From contig JAQTNB010000101.1 in NCBI GenBank assembly GCA_028714055.1, positions 1 through 5,406 on the forward strand: DNA of 5,406 bases. Direction: 5' to 3'. The notes beneath the pieces are model-generated. The model was not told where the DNA came from, searched no databases, and saw only the letters and a list, made by a program, of their open reading frames with translations. Source of the DNA: Candidatus Omnitrophota bacterium (GTDB lineage: Bacteria > Omnitrophota > Gorgyraeia > Gygaellales > Profunditerraquicolaceae). Both the position numbers and the translations under genes were made by a program. Positions 1 to 5,406 of the stretch are shown here, piece after piece (position 1 is the first letter of the stretch; every line of letters starts with the position of its first letter).

Positions 1-495
1 CAATCCCGGCCACTTGAGGTCCCGCAGGAGCTGCTGGCGCGCCTGAAGAGCGCGCTGGAAGAGGAAGCGCACGCCCTGCTTTTGGAGGTGGCATTGCGGG
101 TCCGGGACAATATCATTGAAGTGCTGAATGCCGGCGGGGATATCCTGGTGGGGCAGGAACTGATGCCGGCGCCGGTCCTGCGCAGCCGTAAGATAACGGA
201 ATTCAAGGATGAGATCTTTATTTTCAGGGACTTTAAGGATATCCGCGTAGAGGCAAAGATCGAGAATAAACGGGGCGGATATTTTAGCCTTTGCGTGACG
301 GTAAAAGACAAGAAAACGCAGCAGACCCTCAAAGACGTCAGGGTAGCGCTCCTGAAAGGGGATACCGAGCTTGAATCTTACGTATGCGAAAAAGGGGCGG
401 CTGTTTTTGAAAACGTGGAACTCGGCTCATACCGCGTTGAGATCTGCGGCAGGGGAGAGCAGCTTGCCGCGATCGCCCTCGATATAAAAACATAG
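1..495 (+). CDS. C-terminal part of a putative regulatory protein with a beta-sandwich-like C-terminal domain (5' truncated)
   Basis: The reading frame is open from the first base and ends at TAG 493-495, giving 164 residues whose start lies upstream of the window. A TTG at 82 is in frame, but the good-quality coding sequence before it argues that it is internal. Visible parts are a helical stretch with a VPQELL motif (fragment residues 7-25), a segment LLEVALRVRDNIIEVL (27-42), a linker with PAPVLRSR (56-63), and a C-terminal segment (about 92-164) of alternating strands with a 'TLKDVRVALLKG...GAAVFENVELGSYRVEI' pattern. That pattern resembles prealbumin-like/carboxypeptidase-regulatory folds. 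A helix beginning VPxxLxxRLKxAL followed by such a segment is, from memory, typical of anti-sigma-like proteins with an N-terminal zinc finger that neighbour ECF sigma factors; the zinc finger, if present, is off the window. The gene is 7 nt upstream of the CHAT gene and probably in its operon. The coding call is firm; the function is a guess. Confidence 0.8.
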   Translation, partial: QSRPLEVPQELLARLKSALEEEAHALLLEVALRVRDNIIEVLNAGGDILVGQELMPAPVLRSRKITEFKDEIFIFRDFKDIRVEAKIENKRGGYFSLCVTVKDKKTQQTLKDVRVALLKGDTELESYVCEKGAAVFENVELGSYRVEICGRGEQLAAIALDIKT

Positions 496-502
496 GCCCT
501 TT

Positions 503-2713
503 ATGGCAGTTCAGCGTCAACAGGCAAACCCCCTGGTGCTGGAGGTGCTCTGGGAAGGCGCGTCGCTTAAGATGAGCGTTTTGCGCCAGAGCGAGGCATC
601 GTCGACCGTAAGGCATTACGGCAGGATCGCTTTTTGCGCGCGCGATGTCGACAGGCTCAGTTCTGAGATCGCCTCGATCCTCAGCCGCGGCGATAAGGGC
701 GCCAGGCTTGACCAGGCAGGCCTGCAGGGTTTGCGTAAGACCGGACAACTTCTCTGGGACCATCTTTTGACCCGGGAGGCAAAGGAGAAGCTCGGTAACG
801 CCGCCGGAGAAGAGCTGGTGCTCTGCCTTGACGAAGAGCTGATCGGCATGCCCTGGGAATTCCTGCATGACGGCAGGGACTTCCTTTCCCTGAATTTCAG
901 CATCGGAAGGGTGATCAGGAGCAGGCGGCGGCTGAACACTGCCGCATGCCGCAGCGCGCCTTCGCGCCCGCGCATCCTCATCCTTGCCAATCCTACCAGC
1001 GACCTCAAATCCGCCTACGCGGAAGGCGTCTATGTCCGCAGGTATTTTGACCGGCTGCAAGGCCGGGCGGCAGTTGACTTTAAATCCACCCAGATCGATA
1101 CGCTCTACGTCAAAAAGAACCTGCGGGATTACGATATCGTGCATTTTGCCGGCCATTGCGAGTATAACGATTCCTCGCCGAAGCAAAGCGGCTGGGTATT
1201 GAACGACGGGGTGTTCAGCATACAGGATATCCTGGCGCTCTCCGAGACTTCCCCGTTGCCGGGCCTGGTCTTCTCCAACGCCTGTTTTTCCGCCCGCCAT
1301 TCCGCGTCGGCCGTGGATGAGACTTCGCAGCGCAAGACCTACAACCTTGCCTCGTCGTTTTTATTCGCCGGCGTGCGGCACTATATCGGCAGTATCTGGA
1401 GGATAGAGGATGCCCCGGCTGAGGTCTTTGCCGGAGAGTTCTACGCGCGCCTGGTTGCCGGAGAGTCGATAGGCGGCTCTGTGCGCGGGGCGCGCCTGCG
1501 CGTGATCAAGGAGTGCGGGCATGCCTGTATTGCCTGGGCAGGGTACGCCCTTTACGGCGACCCGGCGTGCAGGTTCTTTGAACAAAAGAAATCGCGCCCG
1601 GCCATGGGGTTTCATCTCTGGAAGGCAGGCAGGAAGAAGGTCCTGGCGGCTGCGCTGGCAGCGGCCGCGGCAGCGTCTTTTTTGCTTTTTGCGTCGGTCA
1701 GGGCAAGCAACCCCGGGCCAGGCGCCTTGTTTTCCGCGGCACAGCGGCAATTCAACCGCGGGCAAAACCAGGACGCGATAACCCTCTGCGAGGATACCCT
1801 CAGGCGCGATCCGGGATTCTTAAAGGCCCGCCTCCTGATGGGGGATGCCTACCAGCGGCAGGGGATGCGCCGGGAAGCGCTCAAGGCCTATTTTGATTAC
1901 GCGCTGCTCAGCGAAAAACAGGGTGATCTGCGGCGCCTTGCCGCTGCCTATATAGCGATAGGCTGGACATATTCCCAGCTGGGGCAGTATGAAAAGGCAT
2001 TTGAGTTTTATAACAAGGCAGTGGATAAAAGCAGGGAAAACAAGGACAAGCTTAACGAAGCGATCGCGCTCAGGAAGCTGGCCCTCTGGAACATGGAGCG
2101 GGGGAATAACGAGCAGGCGCTGGAGCTGCTGACAAAAAGTTCGGAGATCAACAGGGAATTTTCTTTCCGGCGGGAGCACCGCTATAACCTGGCGTGCGAT
2201 TATTTCGACCTGGGGTTGTTCTTCATCAATAAGGATGACCTGGATGCGGCGAGGCAATTTTACGCCAAGAGCCGCGACCTCTTCCGGCGCCTGAAGCTCA
2301 AAGCTGAGCTCAGCGATTTTTATTTCAACCTCGGAGAGATATACGGGTTTGAAAAGCAATACCAGAAAGCCATGGATTGCTACCTGCGCGGCCTGGCGAT
2401 CGACCGTGCCCAGGGGAACATGCCCAATATCGCCAGCGATTACAACATGCTGGGCGAATTGTGCATGGAAACAAAGGATATCCGCGGGGCGTTGGGGTAT
2501 TTTGAGCAGGCCCTTGCCGTATGCCGCCGGATAGAAGCCCCGCTTGAGCTGGCATCGGTTTATTGCAACCTGGCCTCTGTTTACCGGGCGAATAACCAGG
2601 TAAGCAAGGCCCGGGAGTCTTTGCGGCTCGCCCAGGAGATCTATTATCCTATTGATACCCTCCGTTATCAGGAGCTGCGCTCCGAGATCATAGAACTGAG
2701 CGCCGCGCGTTAA
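503..2713 (+). CDS. CHAT-domain cysteine protease with one membrane segment and C-terminal TPR repeats
   Basis: This 736-residue protein has three parts. Residues about 100-360 are a CHAT (caspase HetF-associated with TPRs) domain. It shows the entry motif IGMPWEFLHDG (114-124), the catalytic histidine in VHFAGH (His218), the catalytic cysteine in FSNAC (Cys261), and the usual end pattern GSIWRIEDA (296-304) with WAGYALYGDP (345-354). Both dyad residues are present, so an active peptidase is expected. Residues about 380-398 form an alanine-rich transmembrane segment preceded by K374, R377, K378 and K379. The positive-inside rule puts CHAT in the cytoplasm and the rest outside. Residues about 407-715 contain roughly eight TPR units, for example AYIAIGWTYSQLGQYEKAFEFY. 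ATG 503 follows the upstream stop by 7 nt and has only a weak AGG (494-496), suggesting translational coupling. The substrate is unknown; the adjacent truncated protein is the first candidate. The domain call is secure; the topology is inferred. Confidence 0.93.
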   Translation: MAVQRQQANPLVLEVLWEGASLKMSVLRQSEASSTVRHYGRIAFCARDVDRLSSEIASILSRGDKGARLDQAGLQGLRKTGQLLWDHLLTREAKEKLGNAAGEELVLCLDEELIGMPWEFLHDGRDFLSLNFSIGRVIRSRRRLNTAACRSAPSRPRILILANPTSDLKSAYAEGVYVRRYFDRLQGRAAVDFKSTQIDTLYVKKNLRDYDIVHFAGHCEYNDSSPKQSGWVLNDGVFSIQDILALSETSPLPGLVFSNACFSARHSASAVDETSQRKTYNLASSFLFAGVRHYIGSIWRIEDAPAEVFAGEFYARLVAGESIGGSVRGARLRVIKECGHACIAWAGYALYGDPACRFFEQKKSRPAMGFHLWKAGRKKVLAAALAAAAAASFLLFASVRASNPGPGALFSAAQRQFNRGQNQDAITLCEDTLRRDPGFLKARLLMGDAYQRQGMRREALKAYFDYALLSEKQGDLRRLAAAYIAIGWTYSQLGQYEKAFEFYNKAVDKSRENKDKLNEAIALRKLALWNMERGNNEQALELLTKSSEINREFSFRREHRYNLACDYFDLGLFFINKDDLDAARQFYAKSRDLFRRLKLKAELSDFYFNLGEIYGFEKQYQKAMDCYLRGLAIDRAQGNMPNIASDYNMLGELCMETKDIRGALGYFEQALAVCRRIEAPLELASVYCNLASVYRANNQVSKARESLRLAQEIYYPIDTLRYQELRSEIIELSAAR

Positions 2714-2792
2714 GGCCCATCCGCAGCAATACCCGGCCATTTTTTTCATAAAATACGGTTAGAATCCCGCGCCTCGGTGCGTCTATTGCGCC

Positions 2793-2800
2793 AAGGAGGT
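2793..2800 (+). promoter_or_regulatory. Strong ribosome binding site of the propeller gene
   Basis: AAGGAGGT lies 5 nt before ATG 2806 and is an almost complete match to the anti-Shine-Dalgarno sequence. It fixes the start codon, and the signal peptide begins directly at this ATG. It is far stronger than the site of the CHAT gene upstream, so the propeller protein is probably made in larger amounts even if the two share a transcript. Confidence 0.85.
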
Positions 2801-2805
2801 GGGAG

Positions 2806-4392
2806 ATGCTTAAACATATCGTAACGGGTTTGTTGTATTGTTTTCTTGCCGCGGCTATCGGGTATGCTGGCGAAGAAGAATGGACAAAGGTGAGCCGGCA
2901 ATACTCGGGCGTCAGGTGCGCGGCAATCCACCCGGATGCTCCTCAAGTGCTTTTGATGGGTGCGGGCAATACCGTTCTTTCAAGCGGCGATGGGGGAGAG
3001 AGTTGGAGCGCGGCCCTTATTGTCAGGGGAGAAGCGGCCGTCATCAACGCGGTCATCTTTGACCCGCGCGACGCGCAAAAGATCTACGCCTGCAGCAGCG
3101 CAGGATTATATTATAGCGGCTCAAAGGGTAAGCATTGGAACAGGGTTTTTAAGGGAAGAAACAGGATGCAGGCCGACGCCTTAAGTATCGGCATCGCGGG
3201 AGATACTATTTATCTGGGCACCAGTGACGGTCTTTTTATCAGCCATGATGAAGGACGCAGTTGGAGGAAGGCAGCCGTAGGCAGCGGCAGCCTTCAGGTG
3301 TATTCCATTGCCTGCGACGCGCGCCGGCCGCTCGCGGCATATATAGCTTCTTCCTCGGGGGTGTTTAAGAGCGAGGACAAAGGGAATTCATGGCGGCAGA
3401 CATTTTTCAGTCCTTGCGTTGCCGAAGAAGAGGCTGAGGAGCAGGAGGAAGGAGAGATAGAGGAGCCGCAACGTGCCGGTGCCGGCTTTATCTGTTTTGA
3501 CCAGCAGGATCAGCATATTTTCTATCTGGGGACTTCCCGGGGTATTTATCGCAGTAAGGATAATGCCGAGACCTGGGAGCGCTTTGAGAATTCCGGCCTA
3601 TTGCAGCCGCAGGTGCGGTTTATTCTTTCGTTTCCCGCTTCCGTGCTGTATGCGATGACCGCGCGCGGGATTTTCGTGTTTAAAGACGACCGTTGGCACG
3701 AGGTATCTTTCCGCCTGTATGCCACACAGCTGTATTCTCTGACATCAGACAAGCAAGGGGTCTTGTATGCCGCGGCCCGCGAAGGGCTTTTTAAGAGGCA
3801 GGCTGTATCTTTGCAAAACATCACGCTTTGCGATGACCCCCTGGATCCATATTCTAAGGGCGAGCCTTCAATAGGCCTCGTGCAGGAAGCAGCCATCCGT
3901 TATGCGGAGGTGAGCCCGGAGAAAATAAAAAGATGGAGGAGGGATGCGGCAAGAAAGGCATGGCTTCCCGAGGTGACCTTTGGAATAGACCGCGATACAA
4001 GCGACCTCTGGCACTGGGAAGGAGGCTCGACCACCAGGGCCGACGATGACTGCCTGGTGCGCGGCCGCGATTCCATCGCCTGGGACGTATCTTTAAGCTG
4101 GGATCTGGGCGAGCTCATCTGGAATGATGACCAGACGTCGATCGATGTGCGTTCCCGCCTGATGGTAGAATTGCGCCAGGAGATCCTTGATGAAGTCACC
4201 AAGGTTTATTTTGAGCGCCTGAGGACCAAGATGGATATCGACCACCTTTCCATAGAGGAGCGCGCCAAGAGGATGGAGAAAGAGATAAAGATAAGGGAGC
4301 TGACCGCGATGCTGGATGCGTTGACAGGAGGCTTCTTTTCGCAAAACATACATAACGAGAAATCCCAAATTCCAAGCACCAAATTCCAATAA
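2806..4392 (+). CDS. Secreted Asp-box beta-propeller protein with TolC-like C-terminal domain
   Basis: This 528-residue protein starts with a signal peptide: K3, hydrophobic core about 5-19, and likely cleavage after GYA (19-21). There is no lipobox cysteine. Residues about 45-332 hold seven similar repeats of the form 'Y-x-G/A-x-S-x-G-l/v-f/y' followed by an Asp box. Five boxes are clear: SSGDGGESW (59-67), YSGSKGKHW (103-111), ISHDEGRSW (145-153), KSEDKGNSW (188-196) and RSKDNAETW (249-257). The last two (about 281-297 and 320-331) are degenerate. This fits a seven-bladed sialidase/Ycf48/sortilin-type propeller, but no sialidase catalytic pattern is evident. A glutamate-rich tract (206-220) sits between blades four and five. 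Residues about 352-515 read as helix, strand ending LPEVTFGID, strand AWDVSLSWDLG, then a long helix to about 506, like one half of an outer-membrane efflux (TolC) protein. Residues 519-528 are encoded by an intergenic repeat. It is probably a periplasmic or outer-membrane protein; the function is unknown. Confidence 0.88.
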   Translation: MLKHIVTGLLYCFLAAAIGYAGEEEWTKVSRQYSGVRCAAIHPDAPQVLLMGAGNTVLSSGDGGESWSAALIVRGEAAVINAVIFDPRDAQKIYACSSAGLYYSGSKGKHWNRVFKGRNRMQADALSIGIAGDTIYLGTSDGLFISHDEGRSWRKAAVGSGSLQVYSIACDARRPLAAYIASSSGVFKSEDKGNSWRQTFFSPCVAEEEAEEQEEGEIEEPQRAGAGFICFDQQDQHIFYLGTSRGIYRSKDNAETWERFENSGLLQPQVRFILSFPASVLYAMTARGIFVFKDDRWHEVSFRLYATQLYSLTSDKQGVLYAAAREGLFKRQAVSLQNITLCDDPLDPYSKGEPSIGLVQEAAIRYAEVSPEKIKRWRRDAARKAWLPEVTFGIDRDTSDLWHWEGGSTTRADDDCLVRGRDSIAWDVSLSWDLGELIWNDDQTSIDVRSRLMVELRQEILDEVTKVYFERLRTKMDIDHLSIEERAKRMEKEIKIRELTAMLDALTGGFFSQNIHNEKSQIPSTKFQ

Positions 4393-4553
4393 ATTCAAAA
4401 TTTCAAAAATCAAATCCTAAACATATATTTGAAATTTGATATTTGATATTTATTGGGATTTGGAATTTGGGATTTGGTGCTTGTCCTTATTTGGTGCTTG
4501 GTGCTTGGAATTTCTCCAATTTGGTGCTTGTCCTTATTTTGTGATTGGAATTT
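4360..4553. repeat. AT-rich palindromic intergenic repeat overlapping the 3' end of the propeller gene
   Basis: The composition drops sharply to AT-rich and is built from AAATTCCAA/TTGGAATTT and CCAAGCACC/GGTGCTTGG modules on both strands. Perfect inverted pairs include 4360-4371 with 4464-4475 (12 nt), 4367-4380 with 4500-4513 (14 nt), and 4381-4390 with 4544-4553 (10 nt). The 15 nt at 4379-4393 pair with 4449-4463 with one mismatch. The core (about 4394-4448) also pairs: AAATTTCAAA at 4398-4407 with TTTGAAATTT at 4428-4437. The layout suggests a MITE- or REP-like element able to fold into a long hairpin, which could also act as a transcript 3' end. No transposase is present. The element provides the TAA (4390-4392) of the upstream gene. 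Outer limits are approximate. Confidence 0.75.
4472..4539 (+). repeat. Pair of 21-nt direct repeats with 47-nt period inside the AT-rich repeat
   Basis: The 21 bases at 4472-4492 recur exactly at 4519-4539; the shared core is GGTGCTTGTCCTTATTT. GGTGCTT itself occurs four times (4476, 4493, 4500, 4523). This looks like internal tandem duplication at the right-hand end of the palindromic element. It may be slippage or nested insertion of repeat units. Confidence 0.8.
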
Positions 4554-4591
4554 GACGTTAATCCTGCCTGATATTTACCACAAGCTTCTTC

Positions 4592-4620
4592 TTGCATTTT
4601 CATTTCTCCAAAGTTATAAT
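4592..4620 (+). promoter_or_regulatory. Candidate sigma70-type promoter of the MoxR gene
   Basis: A perfect -10 hexamer TATAAT (4615-4620) is preceded by TTGCAT (4592-4597), a weak -35 box (TTG conserved), with the ideal 17-nt spacer. It lies 61 nt before the MoxR ATG, downstream of the AT-rich repeat, and predicts a transcript start near 4627. Local AT-richness makes a chance TATAAT possible. Confidence 0.45.
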
Positions 4621-4667
4621 AATACCCGTATCTCCTCTTACGACATAACCTTACCGACACACGGATG

Positions 4668-4674
4668 AAAGGAG
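4668..4674 (+). promoter_or_regulatory. Ribosome binding site of the MoxR gene
   Basis: AAAGGAG ends 7 nt before ATG 4682. A GTG (4679-4681) sits directly before the ATG in the same frame, so the start could be one codon earlier. ATG is preferred for codon strength and spacing. Confidence 0.8.
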
Positions 4675-4681
4675 CGCAGTG

Positions 4682-5406
4682 ATGTTCAACGAGGATATCA
4701 AGAAGCTGATCGATAACATCGAGAAAGTCATTATCGGCAAGACCGAGACTATCAAATTCCTCCTGGTGGGGCTTCTGACCAACGGCCATATACTCCTTGA
4801 AGACGTGCCGGGCGTGGGTAAAACGATGCTGGCGCTGGCGCTTTCAAAGTCCATCAGCGGCGATTTCAAGCGTATCCAGTTCACCCCCGACCTCCTGCCT
4901 TCGGACGTTACCGGAGGCTTTATCTATAACCCGAAAACAGGCGATTTCGATTTCAGGAAAGGGCCGGTCTTTGCCAATATCCTGCTGGCAGACGAGGTCA
5001 ACAGGACCACGCCCCGCACGCAGTCCGCGCTCCTGGAGTGTATGCAGGAGTACAAGGTTTCCATAGACGGGAAGACCTTTGCCTTGCCGCAGCCTTTTAT
5101 GGTCGTGGCGACCCAGAACCCCATCGAATACCAGGGGACCTATCCTTTGCCGGAAGCCCAGATCGACAGGTTTTTAATGAAGATCAGCATCGGTTACCTC
5201 CAGGTGGACGAAGAGATAAGGGTCATCTCGGGACAAAAATTCCAGCATCCGGTGGAAGACCTTCAGCCGGTGCTGACGCTGGAAAAGGTGGTCAAGCTCC
5301 AGGAGCGCGTCAAGAATATCGAGGTCTCGCCCAAGATATTCGATTACATCGTCAGGCTCGTGGCGACAACGCGCAAGATGGACGAGGTCAAGATCGGCGC
5401 CAGCCC
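4682..5406 (+). CDS. MoxR-family AAA+ ATPase (3' truncated)
   Basis: The first 241 residues are present, and the frame is still open at the window end. MoxR ATPases are about 310-330 residues, so roughly the last quarter is missing. Motifs in order are the N-terminal IEKVIIGK (13-20), Walker A in EDVPGVGKT (40-48, Lys47), FTPDLLPSDVTG (67-78), Walker B ILLADEVNR (100-108, Asp104-Glu105), TPRTQSALLECMQE (110-123), sensor 1 VVATQNPIE (141-149, Asn146), and PLPEAQIDRF (155-164) with the arginine-finger candidate Arg163. The window stops at IGAS (238-241), just where the sensor-2 GASPR motif begins. MoxR proteins are cytoplasmic chaperone-like ATPases that usually head operons with DUF58 and von Willebrand factor A proteins and assist maturation of complexes or envelope functions. 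Those partners would lie downstream. The separate promoter and 289-nt gap suggest it is not part of the CHAT operon. The family call is very secure; the specific client is unknown. Confidence 0.96.
   Translation, partial: MFNEDIKKLIDNIEKVIIGKTETIKFLLVGLLTNGHILLEDVPGVGKTMLALALSKSISGDFKRIQFTPDLLPSDVTGGFIYNPKTGDFDFRKGPVFANILLADEVNRTTPRTQSALLECMQEYKVSIDGKTFALPQPFMVVATQNPIEYQGTYPLPEAQIDRFLMKISIGYLQVDEEIRVISGQKFQHPVEDLQPVLTLEKVVKLQERVKNIEVSPKIFDYIVRLVATTRKMDEVKIGAS

Noticed and set aside
82..84. TTG as the start of the first gene
   Set aside because: The frame is open and protein-like from base 1, with a VPQELL helix upstream of this codon and no Shine-Dalgarno site at proper spacing. The gene is more likely truncated by the window edge.
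338..1300. 320-residue open frame on the - strand opposite the start of the CHAT gene
   Set aside because: It lies fully opposite well-supported coding sequence, has no recognisable domain, and its composition (Arg/Pro/Ala-rich) is that of an antisense shadow in GC-rich DNA.
503..2713. Identity as the type III-E CRISPR protease Csx29
   Set aside because: No gRAMP/Cas7-11 effector, Csx30/31 homology or CRISPR array is visible, and the order here is CHAT then membrane segment then TPR, whereas Csx29 has TPR before CHAT.
2714..2746. Possible intrinsic terminator after the CHAT gene (GGCC 2714-2717, GGCC 2735-2738, then seven T)
   Set aside because: The stem is only 4 bp with a 17-nt loop, too weak to call; the T-run alone is not enough.
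1820..2749. 309-residue open frame on the - strand opposite the TPR region
   Set aside because: It mirrors the TPR coding sequence, has no domain match or ribosome binding site that I can see, and is explained by codon bias.
2806..3800. Sialidase function from the Asp boxes
   Set aside because: Asp boxes are structural and shared by many propellers; no arginine triad or RIP/FRIP-type motif is evident.
4453..4668. 71-residue + strand frame rich in Leu/Trp/Gly downstream of the propeller gene
   Set aside because: It is translation of the AT-rich repeat and the MoxR promoter region; the apparent hydrophobicity comes from TTGG/CTTG units.
4631..4674. CTCCT (4632-4636) able to pair with AGGAG of the MoxR ribosome binding site
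   Set aside because: Only 5 bp pair and flanking bases do not extend the helix, so it is no real evidence of a riboswitch or thermometer.

Overview
The window carries one strand-uniform block of four protein genes, all on the + strand. They are a 5'-truncated gene (1-495), a CHAT protease/TPR membrane protein (503-2713), a secreted beta-propeller protein with a TolC-like tail (2806-4392), and a 3'-truncated MoxR-family AAA+ ATPase (4682 to the window end). I see no rRNA, tRNA, CRISPR array, transposase or phage gene.

Organism: the sequence suggests a diderm bacterium of moderately high coding GC, with frequent AGG (Arg) and ATA (Ile) codons and good Shine-Dalgarno sites. The combination of a CHAT-TPR protein, an Asp-box propeller with this C-terminal domain, and an AT-rich TTGGTGCTTGGAATTT-type intergenic repeat recalls uncultured lineages such as Omnitrophota or related Planctomycetota/Deltaproteobacteria-like genomes. 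This is an impression from memory, not a demonstrated assignment.

Layout: the first two genes are 7 nt apart and almost certainly co-transcribed. The first ends in a beta-sandwich-like domain and resembles the C-terminal part of regulatory proteins that sit beside ECF sigma factors and CHAT proteins. The second joins a cytoplasmic-looking CHAT cysteine protease (His218/Cys261 dyad) through one membrane segment to about eight TPRs predicted to lie outside the membrane. After 92 nt comes the propeller gene, with a near-perfect ribosome binding site, a signal peptide, seven propeller-like repeats (five with clear Asp boxes) and a helix-strand-strand-helix tail that looks like half of an outer-membrane efflux protein. 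An AT-rich palindromic repeat (about 4360-4553) supplies its stop codon and last ten residues. A plausible sigma70-type promoter (-10 TATAAT at 4615-4620) then drives the MoxR gene, which looks like the first gene of a separate operon.

Working model (inference): the first three genes could form a trans-envelope signalling or proteolysis module. A secreted propeller/outer-membrane protein and external TPRs would sense or scaffold. The internal CHAT protease would cut a partner, with the neighbouring truncated protein the obvious candidate. MoxR is probably functionally separate.
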